Below are positions 53,305-62,316 of a stretch of 64,000 bases of DNA, piece by piece (within the stretch, counting starts at the first letter, position 1; every line of letters starts with the position of its first letter). Location: the NCBI RefSeq assembly GCF_000238295.3, contig NZ_AHCD03000020.1, forward strand, positions 124,001 through 188,000. Direction: 5' to 3'. Position numbers and translations under genes: made by a program. The stretch comes from Pseudoalteromonas rubra (GTDB lineage Bacteria; Pseudomonadota; Gammaproteobacteria; Enterobacterales; Alteromonadaceae). Below the pieces are notes generated by a model. It did no database searches. It was not told the DNA's origin and saw only the letters and a program-made list of their open reading frames with translations.

Positions 53305-55170
53305 ATGGCATTGTGGGGTGGACGCTTTTCGTCTGGGCCGGATGAGGCCTTCAAACAATTTAATGATTCCTTGCCGTTCGATTATCAGCTGGCGGAGCAA
53401 GATATTGTTGGCTCGATTGCCTGGGCAGGGGCACTCAAACAGGTTCAGGTCCTGACAGGCGATGAGCATGCCCAACTGGTTGCGGCGTTGCAGACGTTAC
53501 TCGAGGAAGCCAGTGCTGATCCGCATGCTATTGCTACAGCCGGGTATGAGGACATTCATTCTTATGTTGAGGCGCGGCTGATTGAAAAAGTCGGCGATCT
53601 GGGTAAAAAGTTGCACACGGGCCGTAGTCGTAATGATCAGGTGGCCACCGATTTTCGCTTATGGTGCCGTGACAGTGGTTACAAAATCCTGGACGCACTG
53701 ACGATGTTAAAAACGGCTTTCGTTGCATTGGCAGAGCGTGAGCTGGGTACTATTTTACCTGGTTATACCCACTTGCAGCGGGCACAACCTGTGCTGTTCA
53801 GTCACTGGTGCATGGCCTATGTGGAAATGCTGGAGCGCGATACGTCGCGCCTGCAAGATGCCATAACACGGTTGAATGAATGTCCACTTGGCAGCGGGGC
53901 GCTGGCAGGCACAGCCTATGCCATCGACAGAGAACGACTGGCTGCTGAGTTGGAGTTCAACTGTGCCACCCGCAATAGCTTAGATGCCGTGTCAGACAGG
54001 GACTTTGTCCTGGAGCTGTTGAGTTGTGCCTCGATCTCTATGCTGCACCTGTCACGTCTGGCCGAGGATATGATTTTTTATAATTCCGGCGAGGCGGGCT
54101 TTATTGACCTCGGTGACAATGTGACATCCGGCTCCTCGTTAATGCCGCAGAAGAAAAACCCTGATGCGTTAGAGCTTATCCGGGGCAAAACGGGGCGTGT
54201 GTTCGGGGCCTTCAGCGCTATGATGATGACGTTGAAAGCCTTGCCACTGGCTTATAACAAGGATATGCAGGAAGACAAAGAAGGGGTGTTTGACGCCATG
54301 CCAACCTGGCTGGCGGCACTGCATATGGCGCAGTCTTGTATTGAAAGTGTGAAAGTGAACGCTGATAAAACCAAACAGGCGGCACAGGGAGGACATGCTA
54401 ATGCCACAGAGCTGGCCGACTATCTGGTTGCGAAAGGGATCCCGTTCCGCGAAGGTCATCATATCGTGGGGCAACTGGTCCAGCTGGCGCTGAGTGAACA
54501 AAAAAACCTTGAAGATCTTAGTCTGGCACAATTTCAGTCTGTGTGTACGCACATTGAGCAGGATGTATATCCGGTATTGCAACTCGATGCCTGTATTGCA
54601 GCGCGCAGCGCGAAAGGGGGGACGTCAGTCACTCAGGTTTCTGCGGCTATCAGCTCAGCGAAAAAAAAACAGCAAATCACGGTACGTGATGCCTCTTTGA
54701 ATGATGTAGAGGCCATCGCGGGGTTGATCCAGTACTGGGCTAAAGTAGGCGAAAACCTGCCTCGTGCCAAAAGCGATATGATCCACAGTATCAATGAATT
54801 TGCTGTGACTGAAGTCGATGGCAAGGTCACCGGCTGCGCATCGCTTTATATTTACGATACGGGGTTGGCTGAGATCCGCTCCCTGGGCGTCGATCCGACG
54901 ATCCCTGTGAAAGGCCAGGGGCAGCTGCTTGTATCGCACCTGCTGGCCAAAGCCAAACGCCTGGCGTTAAAGCGGGTGATTGTACTGACCCGGGTGCCAG
55001 GTTTTTTTGACAAGCAAGGATTCAGTGGATGTAATAAAGACAGCCTGCCCGAAAAAGTCATGAAAGACTGTGAACTGTGCTTGCGCAAAAACAACTGCGA
55101 TGAAGTCGCCATGGAATACATGTTACAGGCTGCGGAACCTGCACGCATACCTTGTCAGTTTGTGGCCTGA
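53305..55170 (+). CDS. argH: Argininosuccinate lyase fused to N-acetyltransferase
   Basis: A 621-residue protein. Residues 1-455 are argininosuccinate lyase: MALWGGRFSSGPDEAF, LHTGRSRNDQVATDFRLW, and the signature loop GSSLMPQKKNPDALELIRGK with the catalytic Ser. Residues about 460-621 form a GNAT acetyltransferase (ITVRDASLNDVEAIAGLI, then AEIRSLGVDPTIPVKGQGQ, the acetyl-CoA loop). This argH(A) fusion is known in Moritella, Vibrio and related marine gammaproteobacteria, where the second half supplies N-acetylglutamate synthase activity. One protein thus carries the first and last steps of the pathway. It closes the operon. Confidence 0.95.
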   Translation: MALWGGRFSSGPDEAFKQFNDSLPFDYQLAEQDIVGSIAWAGALKQVQVLTGDEHAQLVAALQTLLEEASADPHAIATAGYEDIHSYVEARLIEKVGDLGKKLHTGRSRNDQVATDFRLWCRDSGYKILDALTMLKTAFVALAERELGTILPGYTHLQRAQPVLFSHWCMAYVEMLERDTSRLQDAITRLNECPLGSGALAGTAYAIDRERLAAELEFNCATRNSLDAVSDRDFVLELLSCASISMLHLSRLAEDMIFYNSGEAGFIDLGDNVTSGSSLMPQKKNPDALELIRGKTGRVFGAFSAMMMTLKALPLAYNKDMQEDKEGVFDAMPTWLAALHMAQSCIESVKVNADKTKQAAQGGHANATELADYLVAKGIPFREGHHIVGQLVQLALSEQKNLEDLSLAQFQSVCTHIEQDVYPVLQLDACIAARSAKGGTSVTQVSAAISSAKKKQQITVRDASLNDVEAIAGLIQYWAKVGENLPRAKSDMIHSINEFAVTEVDGKVTGCASLYIYDTGLAEIRSLGVDPTIPVKGQGQLLVSHLLAKAKRLALKRVIVLTRVPGFFDKQGFSGCNKDSLPEKVMKDCELCLRKNNCDEVAMEYMLQAAEPARIPCQFVA

Positions 55171-55192
55171 GTACACGGTTACTGCTTCAGTG

Positions 55193-55216
55193 AAAGTGCC
55201 CTGTTGGGCACTTTTG
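55193..55216 (+). terminator. Terminator of the arg operon
   Basis: Stem AAAGTGCCC / GGGCACTTT with TGTT loop and a short T-tract, 22 bp after the argH(A) stop. Confidence 0.8.
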
Positions 55217-55337
55217 TCATTTCTGGGTCTGTGTTAGTCATGACGCGCAAAGTCTTCGCACGGGGCTGGTCAAAGTGTGGCGGTGTTTGCTAGAGTAACG
55301 TCACACAATAAGAGTTTGAAATACATAACGAAGTCTT

Positions 55338-55370
55338 ATACCAATTTCACTTAATTAAGCAAATTGATAT
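55338..55370. repeat. Minimal copy of the MITE-like repeat
   Basis: The left end ATACCAATTTCACTTAAT joins the right end TTAAGCAAATTGATAT with no interior, giving a 33-bp near-perfect palindrome. It is the same element as at 7432-7593 with its middle removed. It lies 47 bp before the start of a small membrane-protein gene and could form a hairpin in its leader. Confidence 0.65.
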
Positions 55371-55417
55371 TGAATGACTTGGTCTATGTTCGAACAAACC
55401 ACAACACAGCGATATTT

Positions 55418-55936
55418 ATGATATTTGATTATTTTGGCCTAAGTACCGGTGCCATGGTGCTTTGGGGTTTTTATATGGCTTTTTTGCTCAGTGCCGGGCT
55501 GGCAATACTGGGTATCAACATAAACAAGCAAGTTCTGTCTGCCTCTTTGATCCTGTCACTGTCCTACAGTCTGAGTGACCTTTTTATGTCTATCGACATG
55601 GTTGCCAGTGATTTTATCTACTGGGCGAGTTATGACGTCCTGACCGTGGTGGCTCTGTTTATTGCCCGCTACAGGTGGTTCAGACATGCACCGCTGCAAC
55701 CTGCTTTCTTCTATTGCGTGCTGGCGCTCAGCATCAATGCCGCGATGTTTTTCATGATGTACGTGGACTCCTATCTGCTGGGTACCAGGGACCCCTGGTT
55801 GTTGTGGTACATCTATTCCTGGACAGTGATCAGTGCAGACTTTGTGATGGTGGGCGCTCTGATAACGAATCGTGATTTTTTAGCCCTGTATCGATTGTTT
55901 TATCCGCAACCATATACGGTGCAAAAGGCAGTATGA
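55418..55936 (+). CDS. Small integral membrane protein, function unknown
   Basis: A 172-residue protein from ATG 55418; a TTG at 55364 inside the repeat is a poor alternative, and neither has a good ribosome site. It is very hydrophobic, with about five or six helices (for example WGFYMAFLLSAGLAILGI, SASLILSLSYSLSDLF and VLTVVALFIARYRWF), and short charged loops. I do not recognise the family. The gene is alone, between the arg operon and convergent wzi, and shares a terminator with wzi. Confidence 0.65.
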   Translation: MIFDYFGLSTGAMVLWGFYMAFLLSAGLAILGININKQVLSASLILSLSYSLSDLFMSIDMVASDFIYWASYDVLTVVALFIARYRWFRHAPLQPAFFYCVLALSINAAMFFMMYVDSYLLGTRDPWLLWYIYSWTVISADFVMVGALITNRDFLALYRLFYPQPYTVQKAV

Positions 55937-55957
55937 TCCATCTGGGTAGAGTGGGTG

Positions 55958-55978
55958 CCGCCCGAACAGTTCGGGCGG
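55958..55978. terminator. Bidirectional hairpin between the membrane protein gene and wzi
   Basis: A perfect 9-bp GC-rich stem (CCGCCCGAA / TTCGGGCGG) with a 3-base loop, 7 bp from the wzi stop. T-tracts are short on both sides. Confidence 0.65.
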
Positions 55979-55985
55979 TAAAAGT

Positions 55986-57350
55986 TTAGAATCGATACTC
56001 CCAGCTGACGGATGCTGATGTTTCGTTGTGCGAACCTGTGGCACCTTTATCACGCCAGTGCGCCAGATCCAGTTTTAGCAAGCCGTTAAACAGACCTTGC
56101 TGATAGCCAACCTGGAGCAAATCCCGGTCGATATTGAGGGTGTCAAATTCTAGCCGTTTTATCTTGGCATATCCGCCGTAACCGCCCATACCGTAGTAGT
56201 TTGCACCTAAGCTAATGGAGGTTGCCTGTGGGCCCATATGTGCTCCCAGCCAGCGATCGCGTTCACGGTAATCAGCCCCTTCGCCTGCCGTTGCAAAGTG
56301 ACACTGAAAACTGGCTTGCTGTGCCTGACAATCCGTTTCGGTATCACTGTATTCAAGGTAAGATTTTATGCGATAGTCCGATGTACCCCAAAAGGTTTCA
56401 GCTCCCAAGGTGAAAGCGCCATTATCGGGTAACGCGCCCTGATCATTGTCGCCACTCACTTCACCATAAAAAGCAACGGGCATGCCCGCGATGCGAGCGG
56501 CGTATTTGACATCAATGCTGCTCAGGCGCTGTTGATCCTGAGTTTCATCCAGTGGGTCTGTTCGGTATACGAAATCACTGGCTGTGGTGGCATAGGAGAC
56601 TTCCAGCCCCGGTAAGGGAAAAGCTGACACTCTGATCCCCCAAAAATCTTTTTCGTTGTCGACAGCCAACTGCGGACGTTGTTTTGCCGCGATAGCGGTG
56701 ATCTGCCAGGGACCGATAAAAGATAAAAAGCTTGGGCCGCTGTAATTGGTATTAGCACGGCTGATGCGGAGTGCTTTCATCGGTGCCGCGTTGTTAGAGA
56801 GTAACAAGGCGTTTTCATTGCCAGGGCCCCACCAATAATCAAGTCGCTCAGCGCTAAACGCCCAGTCACCCAGCAGCACTGCCAGGTGGCTGCCATGATG
56901 ATTGACATGTTTACCGTCTTGCGGGTTGTCGGCGTAGTTAACTTGTACCCGGGCACTGACATTACTGCCTGTGATCTGACCATAACTGCTAATCCCGCTA
57001 CGAGATCGGGTTTGCTGACCAAATCCTGCCGGCATTGTTTGCTCATCACCGTAGTGTGTGACTAGGCCCGAGCGGGTGTCTTGCTTTGCCTGTTCCAGAG
57101 CATGCTTTACGTGTTGCAGCGCAAACTGCGCGTCTTCGGGTAACTGATTTGGGTCGGCTTTGGCCAGATCGTCTACCAGGCCATTCCACATCAAGGGGTA
57201 TTGGTTAACCGGACGTTGAATAACGCCAGTGCTGACGAGCAGGTCAATCGAGTGTTTAAGGTGGCTTTGCCCGGCATCAATCCAGGGGGAAGAGAATGCA
57301 GACGCTGAGGCAAGTGCCAGGCCGCTTAACATAAAACAGGAAGGCTTCAT
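55986..57350 (-). CDS. Wzi-family outer-membrane capsule assembly protein
   Basis: A 454-residue protein with a signal peptide (ending SASAFSSPW). The N-terminal helical part (LKHSIDLLVSTGVIQRPVNQYPLMWNGL) and following barrel strands match the Wzi family (RLDYWWGPGNENALLLSNNAAPM, ALRISRANTNYSGPSFLSFIGPW). The last residues YRF suit outer-membrane insertion. Wzi attaches group 1 capsule at the cell surface; here no capsule operon is adjacent, so it may serve another exopolysaccharide. Its start overlaps the coaD stop by 4 bp (ATGA), so it is translated with coaD. Confidence 0.88.
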   Translation of the reverse strand: MKPSCFMLSGLALASASAFSSPWIDAGQSHLKHSIDLLVSTGVIQRPVNQYPLMWNGLVDDLAKADPNQLPEDAQFALQHVKHALEQAKQDTRSGLVTHYGDEQTMPAGFGQQTRSRSGISSYGQITGSNVSARVQVNYADNPQDGKHVNHHGSHLAVLLGDWAFSAERLDYWWGPGNENALLLSNNAAPMKALRISRANTNYSGPSFLSFIGPWQITAIAAKQRPQLAVDNEKDFWGIRVSAFPLPGLEVSYATTASDFVYRTDPLDETQDQQRLSSIDVKYAARIAGMPVAFYGEVSGDNDQGALPDNGAFTLGAETFWGTSDYRIKSYLEYSDTETDCQAQQASFQCHFATAGEGADYRERDRWLGAHMGPQATSISLGANYYGMGGYGGYAKIKRLEFDTLNIDRDLLQVGYQQGLFNGLLKLDLAHWRDKGATGSHNETSASVSWEYRF

Positions 57351-57829
57351 CCGTGTAACTTTTCCTCTAGAGCTTGAGCCACCAATGGGCTGACAAATTC
57401 ACTGACATCACCATGATGCAAAGCCACTTCTTTGACCAAAGTGGAAGAGATAAAAGAGTTTTTCTCAGAGGGCGTCAGAAACACACTTTCCAATTCAGGA
57501 AACAAACGACGGTTCATGTTTGCCAGCTGAAACTCATAATCAAAATCAGAAACCGCTCTGATCCCGCGGATAAGTACATTGGCTTGTTGCTGACGGGCAA
57601 GGTCGACTAACAGCCCGGTAAAGCCAATGACTTTAACGTTGTCATGCTCCGCAAGTACCTCTTTTGCTAGAGCAACACGTTCATCCAACGTAAAACAGGG
57701 TTTTTTGTTTGGGTTATGTGCAATGGCTAAAATGACAGTGTCGAACATTTTGGCCGCGCGTTTGATTAAATCGGCGTGTCCGTTGGTTAGCGGATCAAAG
57801 GTGCCCGGATATAAAGCGGTTACTTGCAT
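57347..57829 (-). CDS. coaD: Phosphopantetheine adenylyltransferase
   Basis: A 160-residue protein. I use ATG 57829, so that it begins QVTALYPGTFDPLTNGHADL, because the family starts right at this nucleotidyltransferase motif (T/H-x-G-H); an ATG at 57850 would add seven residues. FLTPSEKNSFISSTLVKEVA is the second family motif. It transfers AMP to 4'-phosphopantetheine, the fourth step of coenzyme A synthesis. It shares a transcript with wzi. Confidence 0.95.
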   Translation of the reverse strand: MQVTALYPGTFDPLTNGHADLIKRAAKMFDTVILAIAHNPNKKPCFTLDERVALAKEVLAEHDNVKVIGFTGLLVDLARQQQANVLIRGIRAVSDFDYEFQLANMNRRLFPELESVFLTPSEKNSFISSTLVKEVALHHGDVSEFVSPLVAQALEEKLHG

Positions 57830-58005
57830 GTCTGGATCATAAAAGTTCAAATTCGCTCTATATTATCAAGCTTACGGCACAATATCACTGGTCTGATTTC
57901 AAAATGAAAATTTAATGTTATTCCTATTTAGTGCTATTTTCACTGGGCGTTATAACCGAAAGGTCAATATCGCTTCATTAATTACGTGTTATCAGAGAAC
58001 CGAAT

Positions 58006-58662
58006 ATGAATACCAAGGAAAAAATTATTCGTACTAGTATCGCCTTGTTTAATTTACATGGCGAGCGAACAATCACCACCAACCACATCGCTTCTAATAT
58101 GGGGATCAGTCCTGGTAATTTGTATTACCACTTTAAAAATAAAGAAGACATTATTCGTAATATTTTTGCGCTGTATAGTGAGCACCTGAGTACCCACTTT
58201 AAGCCATTGGCAGCCCATGATGAGCCTGTTGAGCAGTTAACTCAGTACCTTGACTCGCTGTTTGAGTTAATGTGGCGCTACCATTTCTTCTACGATAACC
58301 TCAATGATATTTTGGTGCGCGACGATGTCCTTAAAAAAGACTATATTGCGTTTCAGGCGCGATTGTTTGAGCAGGTAAAAGCGGTCGTGATTGGTCTGCG
58401 AGAGGCCGAAGTCATCGCGATCAGTAATGAAGATGCCAATGAGCTGGCTCACATGTTGAAAATGGTGGTGAGCTTTTGGACGCCCTATGTTAAAGCGCGC
58501 AGAATGACCGGAGTGCTGGAGCAGCAGGATATTTATAATGGTATTGTAAAGGTCCTGATGTTGTTTAAACCCTACGCGACCTCACTGAGCCGGGACAAAA
58601 TTCAACACTTGCAGCAGCATTATCAGACAATGGCGGATGCATCTTTACCCAGCATAGCCTGA
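58006..58662 (+). CDS. TetR-family transcriptional regulator
   Basis: A 218-residue protein. The helix-turn-helix covers about residues 5-50 (KIIRTSIALFNLHGERTITTNHIASNMGISPGNLYYHFKNKEDII), as in the AcrR group. The remaining helices form the ligand-binding part, and no ligand can be read. It is divergent from coaD-wzi and lies upstream of thiI. Its target could be either neighbour or a distant gene; I see no clear palindrome to decide. Confidence 0.9.
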   Translation: MNTKEKIIRTSIALFNLHGERTITTNHIASNMGISPGNLYYHFKNKEDIIRNIFALYSEHLSTHFKPLAAHDEPVEQLTQYLDSLFELMWRYHFFYDNLNDILVRDDVLKKDYIAFQARLFEQVKAVVIGLREAEVIAISNEDANELAHMLKMVVSFWTPYVKARRMTGVLEQQDIYNGIVKVLMLFKPYATSLSRDKIQHLQQHYQTMADASLPSIA

Positions 58663-58787
58663 CTCCACAGACCAGAAAAGCTGGTTATCCTCTGTATATT
58701 TCCTAGTCTTTAATAAGTCTGCTATAATCGCGCGCCCGTTGTCGGCGCGCCAATTGCGCATTCATGTCCAAACCAAGAGTGACTTCT

Positions 58788-60245
58788 ATGTTTAAATTTA
58801 TCGTCAAATTGCACCCCGAAATCGTGATCAAAAGTAAATCGGTTCGCAAACGCTTTACTATGGTACTCGAACGAAACATCAAACTGGTGCTGAGCCGCTT
58901 TGACGAAAAAGTGACGGTAAAAAATAACTGGGACAACATCACCGTGGTCACGCACAGCGAAGATCCTAAGATCCGCAAAGCGTTTATCAGTGGTTTGGGC
59001 CGTATTCCAGGCATAGTGCAGTTTCTTGAAGTGCAGGAAACCACTTTTGAAACGCTGGACGACATTTATCAAACCGCACTGCCTTTGGTGGGCCCGCAAA
59101 TCGAAAATAAGACGTTTTGCGTTCGGGTGAAACGCCAGGGGGATCACGACTTTACCTCCAGTGATGTAGAAAGATATGTCGGTGGTGGTCTGAACCAGAA
59201 TGTGCAGGGTGCACGGGTGCAACTGCGCAAGCCTGAGGTCACGGTTAAAATCGAAGTAAAAGGCGATCGCGCTTATATTGTTACAACCAAACATTTAGGC
59301 ATGGGTGGTTTCCCACTGCCAACACAAGAAGATGTATTGTCCCTGATGTCAGGTGGCTTTGACTCGGGTGTGGCCAGTTACCAGATGATCCGTAAAGGGG
59401 CGAGAACTCATTTCCTGTTCTTTAATCTGGGTGGTGCGGCGCATGAGATTGGTGTAAAGCAGGTGAGTCACTACTTGTGGAAGCAATACAGCTCAACGCA
59501 CAAGGTGCGCTTCATCACAGTGGACTTTGAGCCGGTGGTGGCCGAGATCCTGGAGAACATCGAAAGCAGCCAGATGGGCGTCGTGCTCAAACGTATGATG
59601 ATGCGAGCCGGTTCAGCTGTCGCTGAACGTTTTGGTATTCAGGCACTGGTAACCGGTGAGTGTATTGGTCAGGTGTCGAGTCAAACGCTGGCAAACCTGA
59701 ACGTAATTGATCGTGTCACCGAAACGCTGATCTTACGTCCTCTGATCCAATATGATAAAGAAGAGATTATTCGTATTGCGCGCCAGATTGGTACTTGCGA
59801 AATGGCGGAGTCAATGCCTGAGTACTGTGGTGTGATCTCGAAAAAGCCGACGGTTAAAGCCAAGCTTGAAAAAATCGAAGCTGAAGAAAGTAAGTTCGAC
59901 TTTGAGGTGCTGGATACCGTAGTGGAAAATGCCATCGTGAAAGACATCCGCGAGATTGAGGCAGAGGCTAAAGAAGAGGTTAAAGAAGCGGAAAATGTCA
60001 GCGAGCTGCCTGCGGGTGCCGTGGTGGTTGATATTCGTTCCCCGGAAGAGGAAGACGCGGATCCGCTTGAACTGGAGGGGATTGAAGTGATCCACCTGCC
60101 ATTTTTCCGCCTGGCGACAAAGTTTGGCGATTTACCACAGGATAAAGATTACTACCTTTATTGTAACAAAGGCGTGATGAGCCAGTTGCAGGCCCTGATC
60201 CTGCACGAAAATGGCTTTGCCAACGTCAGAGTATACCGCCCATAA
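58788..60245 (+). CDS. thiI: tRNA sulfurtransferase with rhodanese domain
   Basis: A 485-residue protein from ATG 58788 (ATG 58764 would add eight residues not found in the family). It has ferredoxin-like and THUMP regions at the N terminus (MFKFIVKLHPEIVIKSKSVR). The PP-loop is VLSLMSGGFDSGVASYQMI, with ALVTGECIGQVSSQTLANL and the EYCGVISKKPTVKA Cys motif. The C-terminal rhodanese domain has its persulfide Cys in YLYCNKGVMSQL. It makes 4-thiouridine at position 8 of tRNA and feeds sulfur to thiazole synthesis. The gene has a hairpin terminator shared with the next one. Confidence 0.96.
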   Translation: MFKFIVKLHPEIVIKSKSVRKRFTMVLERNIKLVLSRFDEKVTVKNNWDNITVVTHSEDPKIRKAFISGLGRIPGIVQFLEVQETTFETLDDIYQTALPLVGPQIENKTFCVRVKRQGDHDFTSSDVERYVGGGLNQNVQGARVQLRKPEVTVKIEVKGDRAYIVTTKHLGMGGFPLPTQEDVLSLMSGGFDSGVASYQMIRKGARTHFLFFNLGGAAHEIGVKQVSHYLWKQYSSTHKVRFITVDFEPVVAEILENIESSQMGVVLKRMMMRAGSAVAERFGIQALVTGECIGQVSSQTLANLNVIDRVTETLILRPLIQYDKEEIIRIARQIGTCEMAESMPEYCGVISKKPTVKAKLEKIEAEESKFDFEVLDTVVENAIVKDIREIEAEAKEEVKEAENVSELPAGAVVVDIRSPEEEDADPLELEGIEVIHLPFFRLATKFGDLPQDKDYYLYCNKGVMSQLQALILHENGFANVRVYRP

Positions 60246-60261
60246 GGGTTACTCCCACAGC

Positions 60262-60289
60262 TGTGGCTGAGTAAGTGTGCTCAGCCACA
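60262..60289. terminator. Bidirectional terminator after thiI
   Basis: A perfect 10-bp stem (TGTGGCTGAG / CTCAGCCACA) with an 8-base loop between convergent genes; followed by CCATATTTT. Confidence 0.8.
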
Positions 60290-60296
60290 CCATATT

Positions 60297-61310
60297 TTAT
60301 CCCAGCGTTATTTTTTTCAACGCCACACCGGAACGGCTCAGAGCTGATTCAACCAGCCGGATAGTTAAAGGATCACGGCTGCTGCCTTGTTGCATCCAGA
60401 CTAGTGACTGGGCAGTACGCGCTGTGACCTGTGTCTCATCGTGTAGCGCACTGAGGTAATGGCGCGCGAACACTGCCTGACTGGTCATATCATTAGAGAT
60501 ATTCAGGATCCCCGGATGGACACATTTTTCCTCGCACTGTGCAGTATCTGTGGTTGTGATAAATCGCGTTGCGTTGTTCGCCACTAGCCTGACTTTGGCA
60601 AACACTGCGCGGTTTAGCACGGAGATTTTGGTGACATCATCCAGTTGCCCGGCGTAATGGGCCAGTCCATCGGCAGCCAACAGGGTTTGTGCAATGGCAT
60701 GCTCAGGTATGACAGGCTGACCATGTTGATCGGTCAGTTGGCCCAGATACACAATATGATCGGCATGTTTTGCGCTGCGCAAGACGTGTAGATCAGGCAA
60801 AGCCTGTGGGAGCGTCAATGTCTCCCAGTGCGTATTACCCAGGGTATTAACAAAATGCTCTGGTTTAAATGCCTTGCCCAGTGCTTTACTTGCTGAGACC
60901 ATCAGTGACGAGGTCGGTTGGAGGTCGTGTTCACTGCGATAAGCAATGGTGATTTGCTGCGCCTTCACCCCTTGTGCCAGCAGGTGCTTCAGGCTTGCAT
61001 GCAGGAGTTTACTGTCGACGCTGTAAGGAAATGGTTTATCCGACACGACGCCCAGGACTATCAAAACCTGATGTCCTGTTCGGATCGGCAAATCCAGCGT
61101 GTCTGCCAATGCCATGTATTGATCTTGCATATGTGCTTGTTCTTGCAAGCCGGCATTTTTCAGTGTGGCCGTGGCGACGACGCCCTGATGCACATCAATG
61201 GTGTTTTGCCAGGCAAAAGTTGGCGCGCTGGTTGCCAGCGCGCCCAGTCCCAGTCCGGTCCCTTTTAAAAAGGAACGCCTGGACACAGTGGTGTGTTGCT
61301 GATTTTTCAT
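60297..61310 (-). CDS. Tat-exported protein, DUF362-like
   Basis: A 337-residue protein with a clear twin-arginine signal (SRRSFLKGTGLGLGALA, cut near FAWQN). The mature part has alternating strands and helices with LPIRTGHQVLIVLGVVSDKP, LLAQGVKAQQITIAY and HADHIVYLGQLTDQHGQPV. These resemble the DUF362 group of anchored periplasmic proteins, although the resemblance is loose. A Cys pair appears in AQCEEKCVHPG. It starts 3 bp after the end of the other Tat protein gene and forms a leftward cluster with that and the TPP enzyme gene. A cofactor cannot be named. Confidence 0.6.
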   Translation of the reverse strand: MKNQQHTTVSRRSFLKGTGLGLGALATSAPTFAWQNTIDVHQGVVATATLKNAGLQEQAHMQDQYMALADTLDLPIRTGHQVLIVLGVVSDKPFPYSVDSKLLHASLKHLLAQGVKAQQITIAYRSEHDLQPTSSLMVSASKALGKAFKPEHFVNTLGNTHWETLTLPQALPDLHVLRSAKHADHIVYLGQLTDQHGQPVIPEHAIAQTLLAADGLAHYAGQLDDVTKISVLNRAVFAKVRLVANNATRFITTTDTAQCEEKCVHPGILNISNDMTSQAVFARHYLSALHDETQVTARTAQSLVWMQQGSSRDPLTIRLVESALSRSGVALKKITLG

Positions 61311-61313
61311 AGA

Positions 61314-62246
61314 TTAAGAAACCTTTTGATAGAGAGCCAGGTATTCAGGAAGCGCCTGGTGCGAGTTCAGCGTATGCATGTCGGCCAGTTTGAACCCATA
61401 TTGCGCCATTTCCCGGTGCCATGTTGTCGCAGATAATAGTCGTGCCCGCTGCGCCGCAGCTTGCTGCCAGGGTTGCCCTTCAAACAGATTGGTCCAGTCA
61501 TTCAGCACTGCCGCAAAGTGTTGTTGCACCGGTTTTTGTACGTCATAGAGGCGCATGGCAAGGTGACCGCCGGAAGTCATTTGCCGACTTACCCCTGACA
61601 TCATCCGGGTAAACATCTCCTGGCTGTAACAGTGTGGGCCGTCATAAATGGCTGCCAGTTGCAAATGGGTGTCTTTGCTTAGCACCAGTGCATGTTGAGT
61701 TACTTCAGTGGTCGTAGCGATACTAATCACATCTGAACGCGCGATGGGGCTGTAATTTGCGGGCATAGTCCGGGTCACGGTTAATTTAGTGCCGCTCACC
61801 TGTGGCAACTGAGCAATGGGATCAAAGCTGCTGTTGGGTAAGCCAAAACTAATGTAGCCATTTACCGGTGCTGCTGTGATGAGATCCTGTAGTGACTCAA
61901 TACACTGGGTTTGACGATCCTGATAGCGATGCATGTTGATCAGGCTCAGGTTCATTGAGTCCTGCGTCACCAGTTCATTAAGGCGCGTATAGATGGCGTG
62001 CTCACTGTCTAATTGCGCGATACATTGGATCGCCTGTGTATGGATCTCGGCATCCTGATAAAGGTGTAATTGCTGAGCCAGAATGGGCAGCAATTCAGTC
62101 AGCCGGTTTTTGTCCAGGTAGAGTGCATGATAGCTATTCTCCTGATTCAACAAAGCCCTGACTAACGGAGAGGCTGCAACCTGACAACCAGTCAGTCCTG
62201 CAAGTGCGAAACTGCTTTTTAAAAACGTACGCCGCGACAATGTCAT
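61314..62246 (-). CDS. Tat-exported protein, partner of the 60297 gene
   Basis: A 310-residue protein. The twin-arginine signal LSRRTFLKSSFALAGLTGCQ also contains a lipobox-like LTGC, so it could be a Tat lipoprotein. The mature part has mixed secondary structure (LPILAQQLHLYQDAEIHTQ, GTKLTVTRTMPANYSPIARS, TTEVTQHALVLSKDTHLQLA). I do not recognise a family, though its layout echoes the DUF362-like neighbour. The adjacent TPP-enzyme gene lies 70 bp upstream and a small hairpin sits between them. Confidence 0.6.
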   Translation of the reverse strand: MTLSRRTFLKSSFALAGLTGCQVAASPLVRALLNQENSYHALYLDKNRLTELLPILAQQLHLYQDAEIHTQAIQCIAQLDSEHAIYTRLNELVTQDSMNLSLINMHRYQDRQTQCIESLQDLITAAPVNGYISFGLPNSSFDPIAQLPQVSGTKLTVTRTMPANYSPIARSDVISIATTTEVTQHALVLSKDTHLQLAAIYDGPHCYSQEMFTRMMSGVSRQMTSGGHLAMRLYDVQKPVQQHFAAVLNDWTNLFEGQPWQQAAAQRARLLSATTWHREMAQYGFKLADMHTLNSHQALPEYLALYQKVS

Positions 62247-62264
62247 CCTTATACCCTTGTGCTG

Positions 62265-62284
62265 AAGAGGCGTAAGCGCCTCTT
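62265..62284 (-). terminator. Hairpin between the TPP-enzyme and Tat-protein genes
   Basis: An 8-bp perfect stem (AAGAGGCG / CGCCTCTT) with TAAG loop. No T-tract follows on either side, so it may act as an attenuator or processing hairpin rather than a full stop. Confidence 0.4.
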
Positions 62285-62316
62285 GAAACGATTAAACGAA
62301 TAAATATCTGATTGGT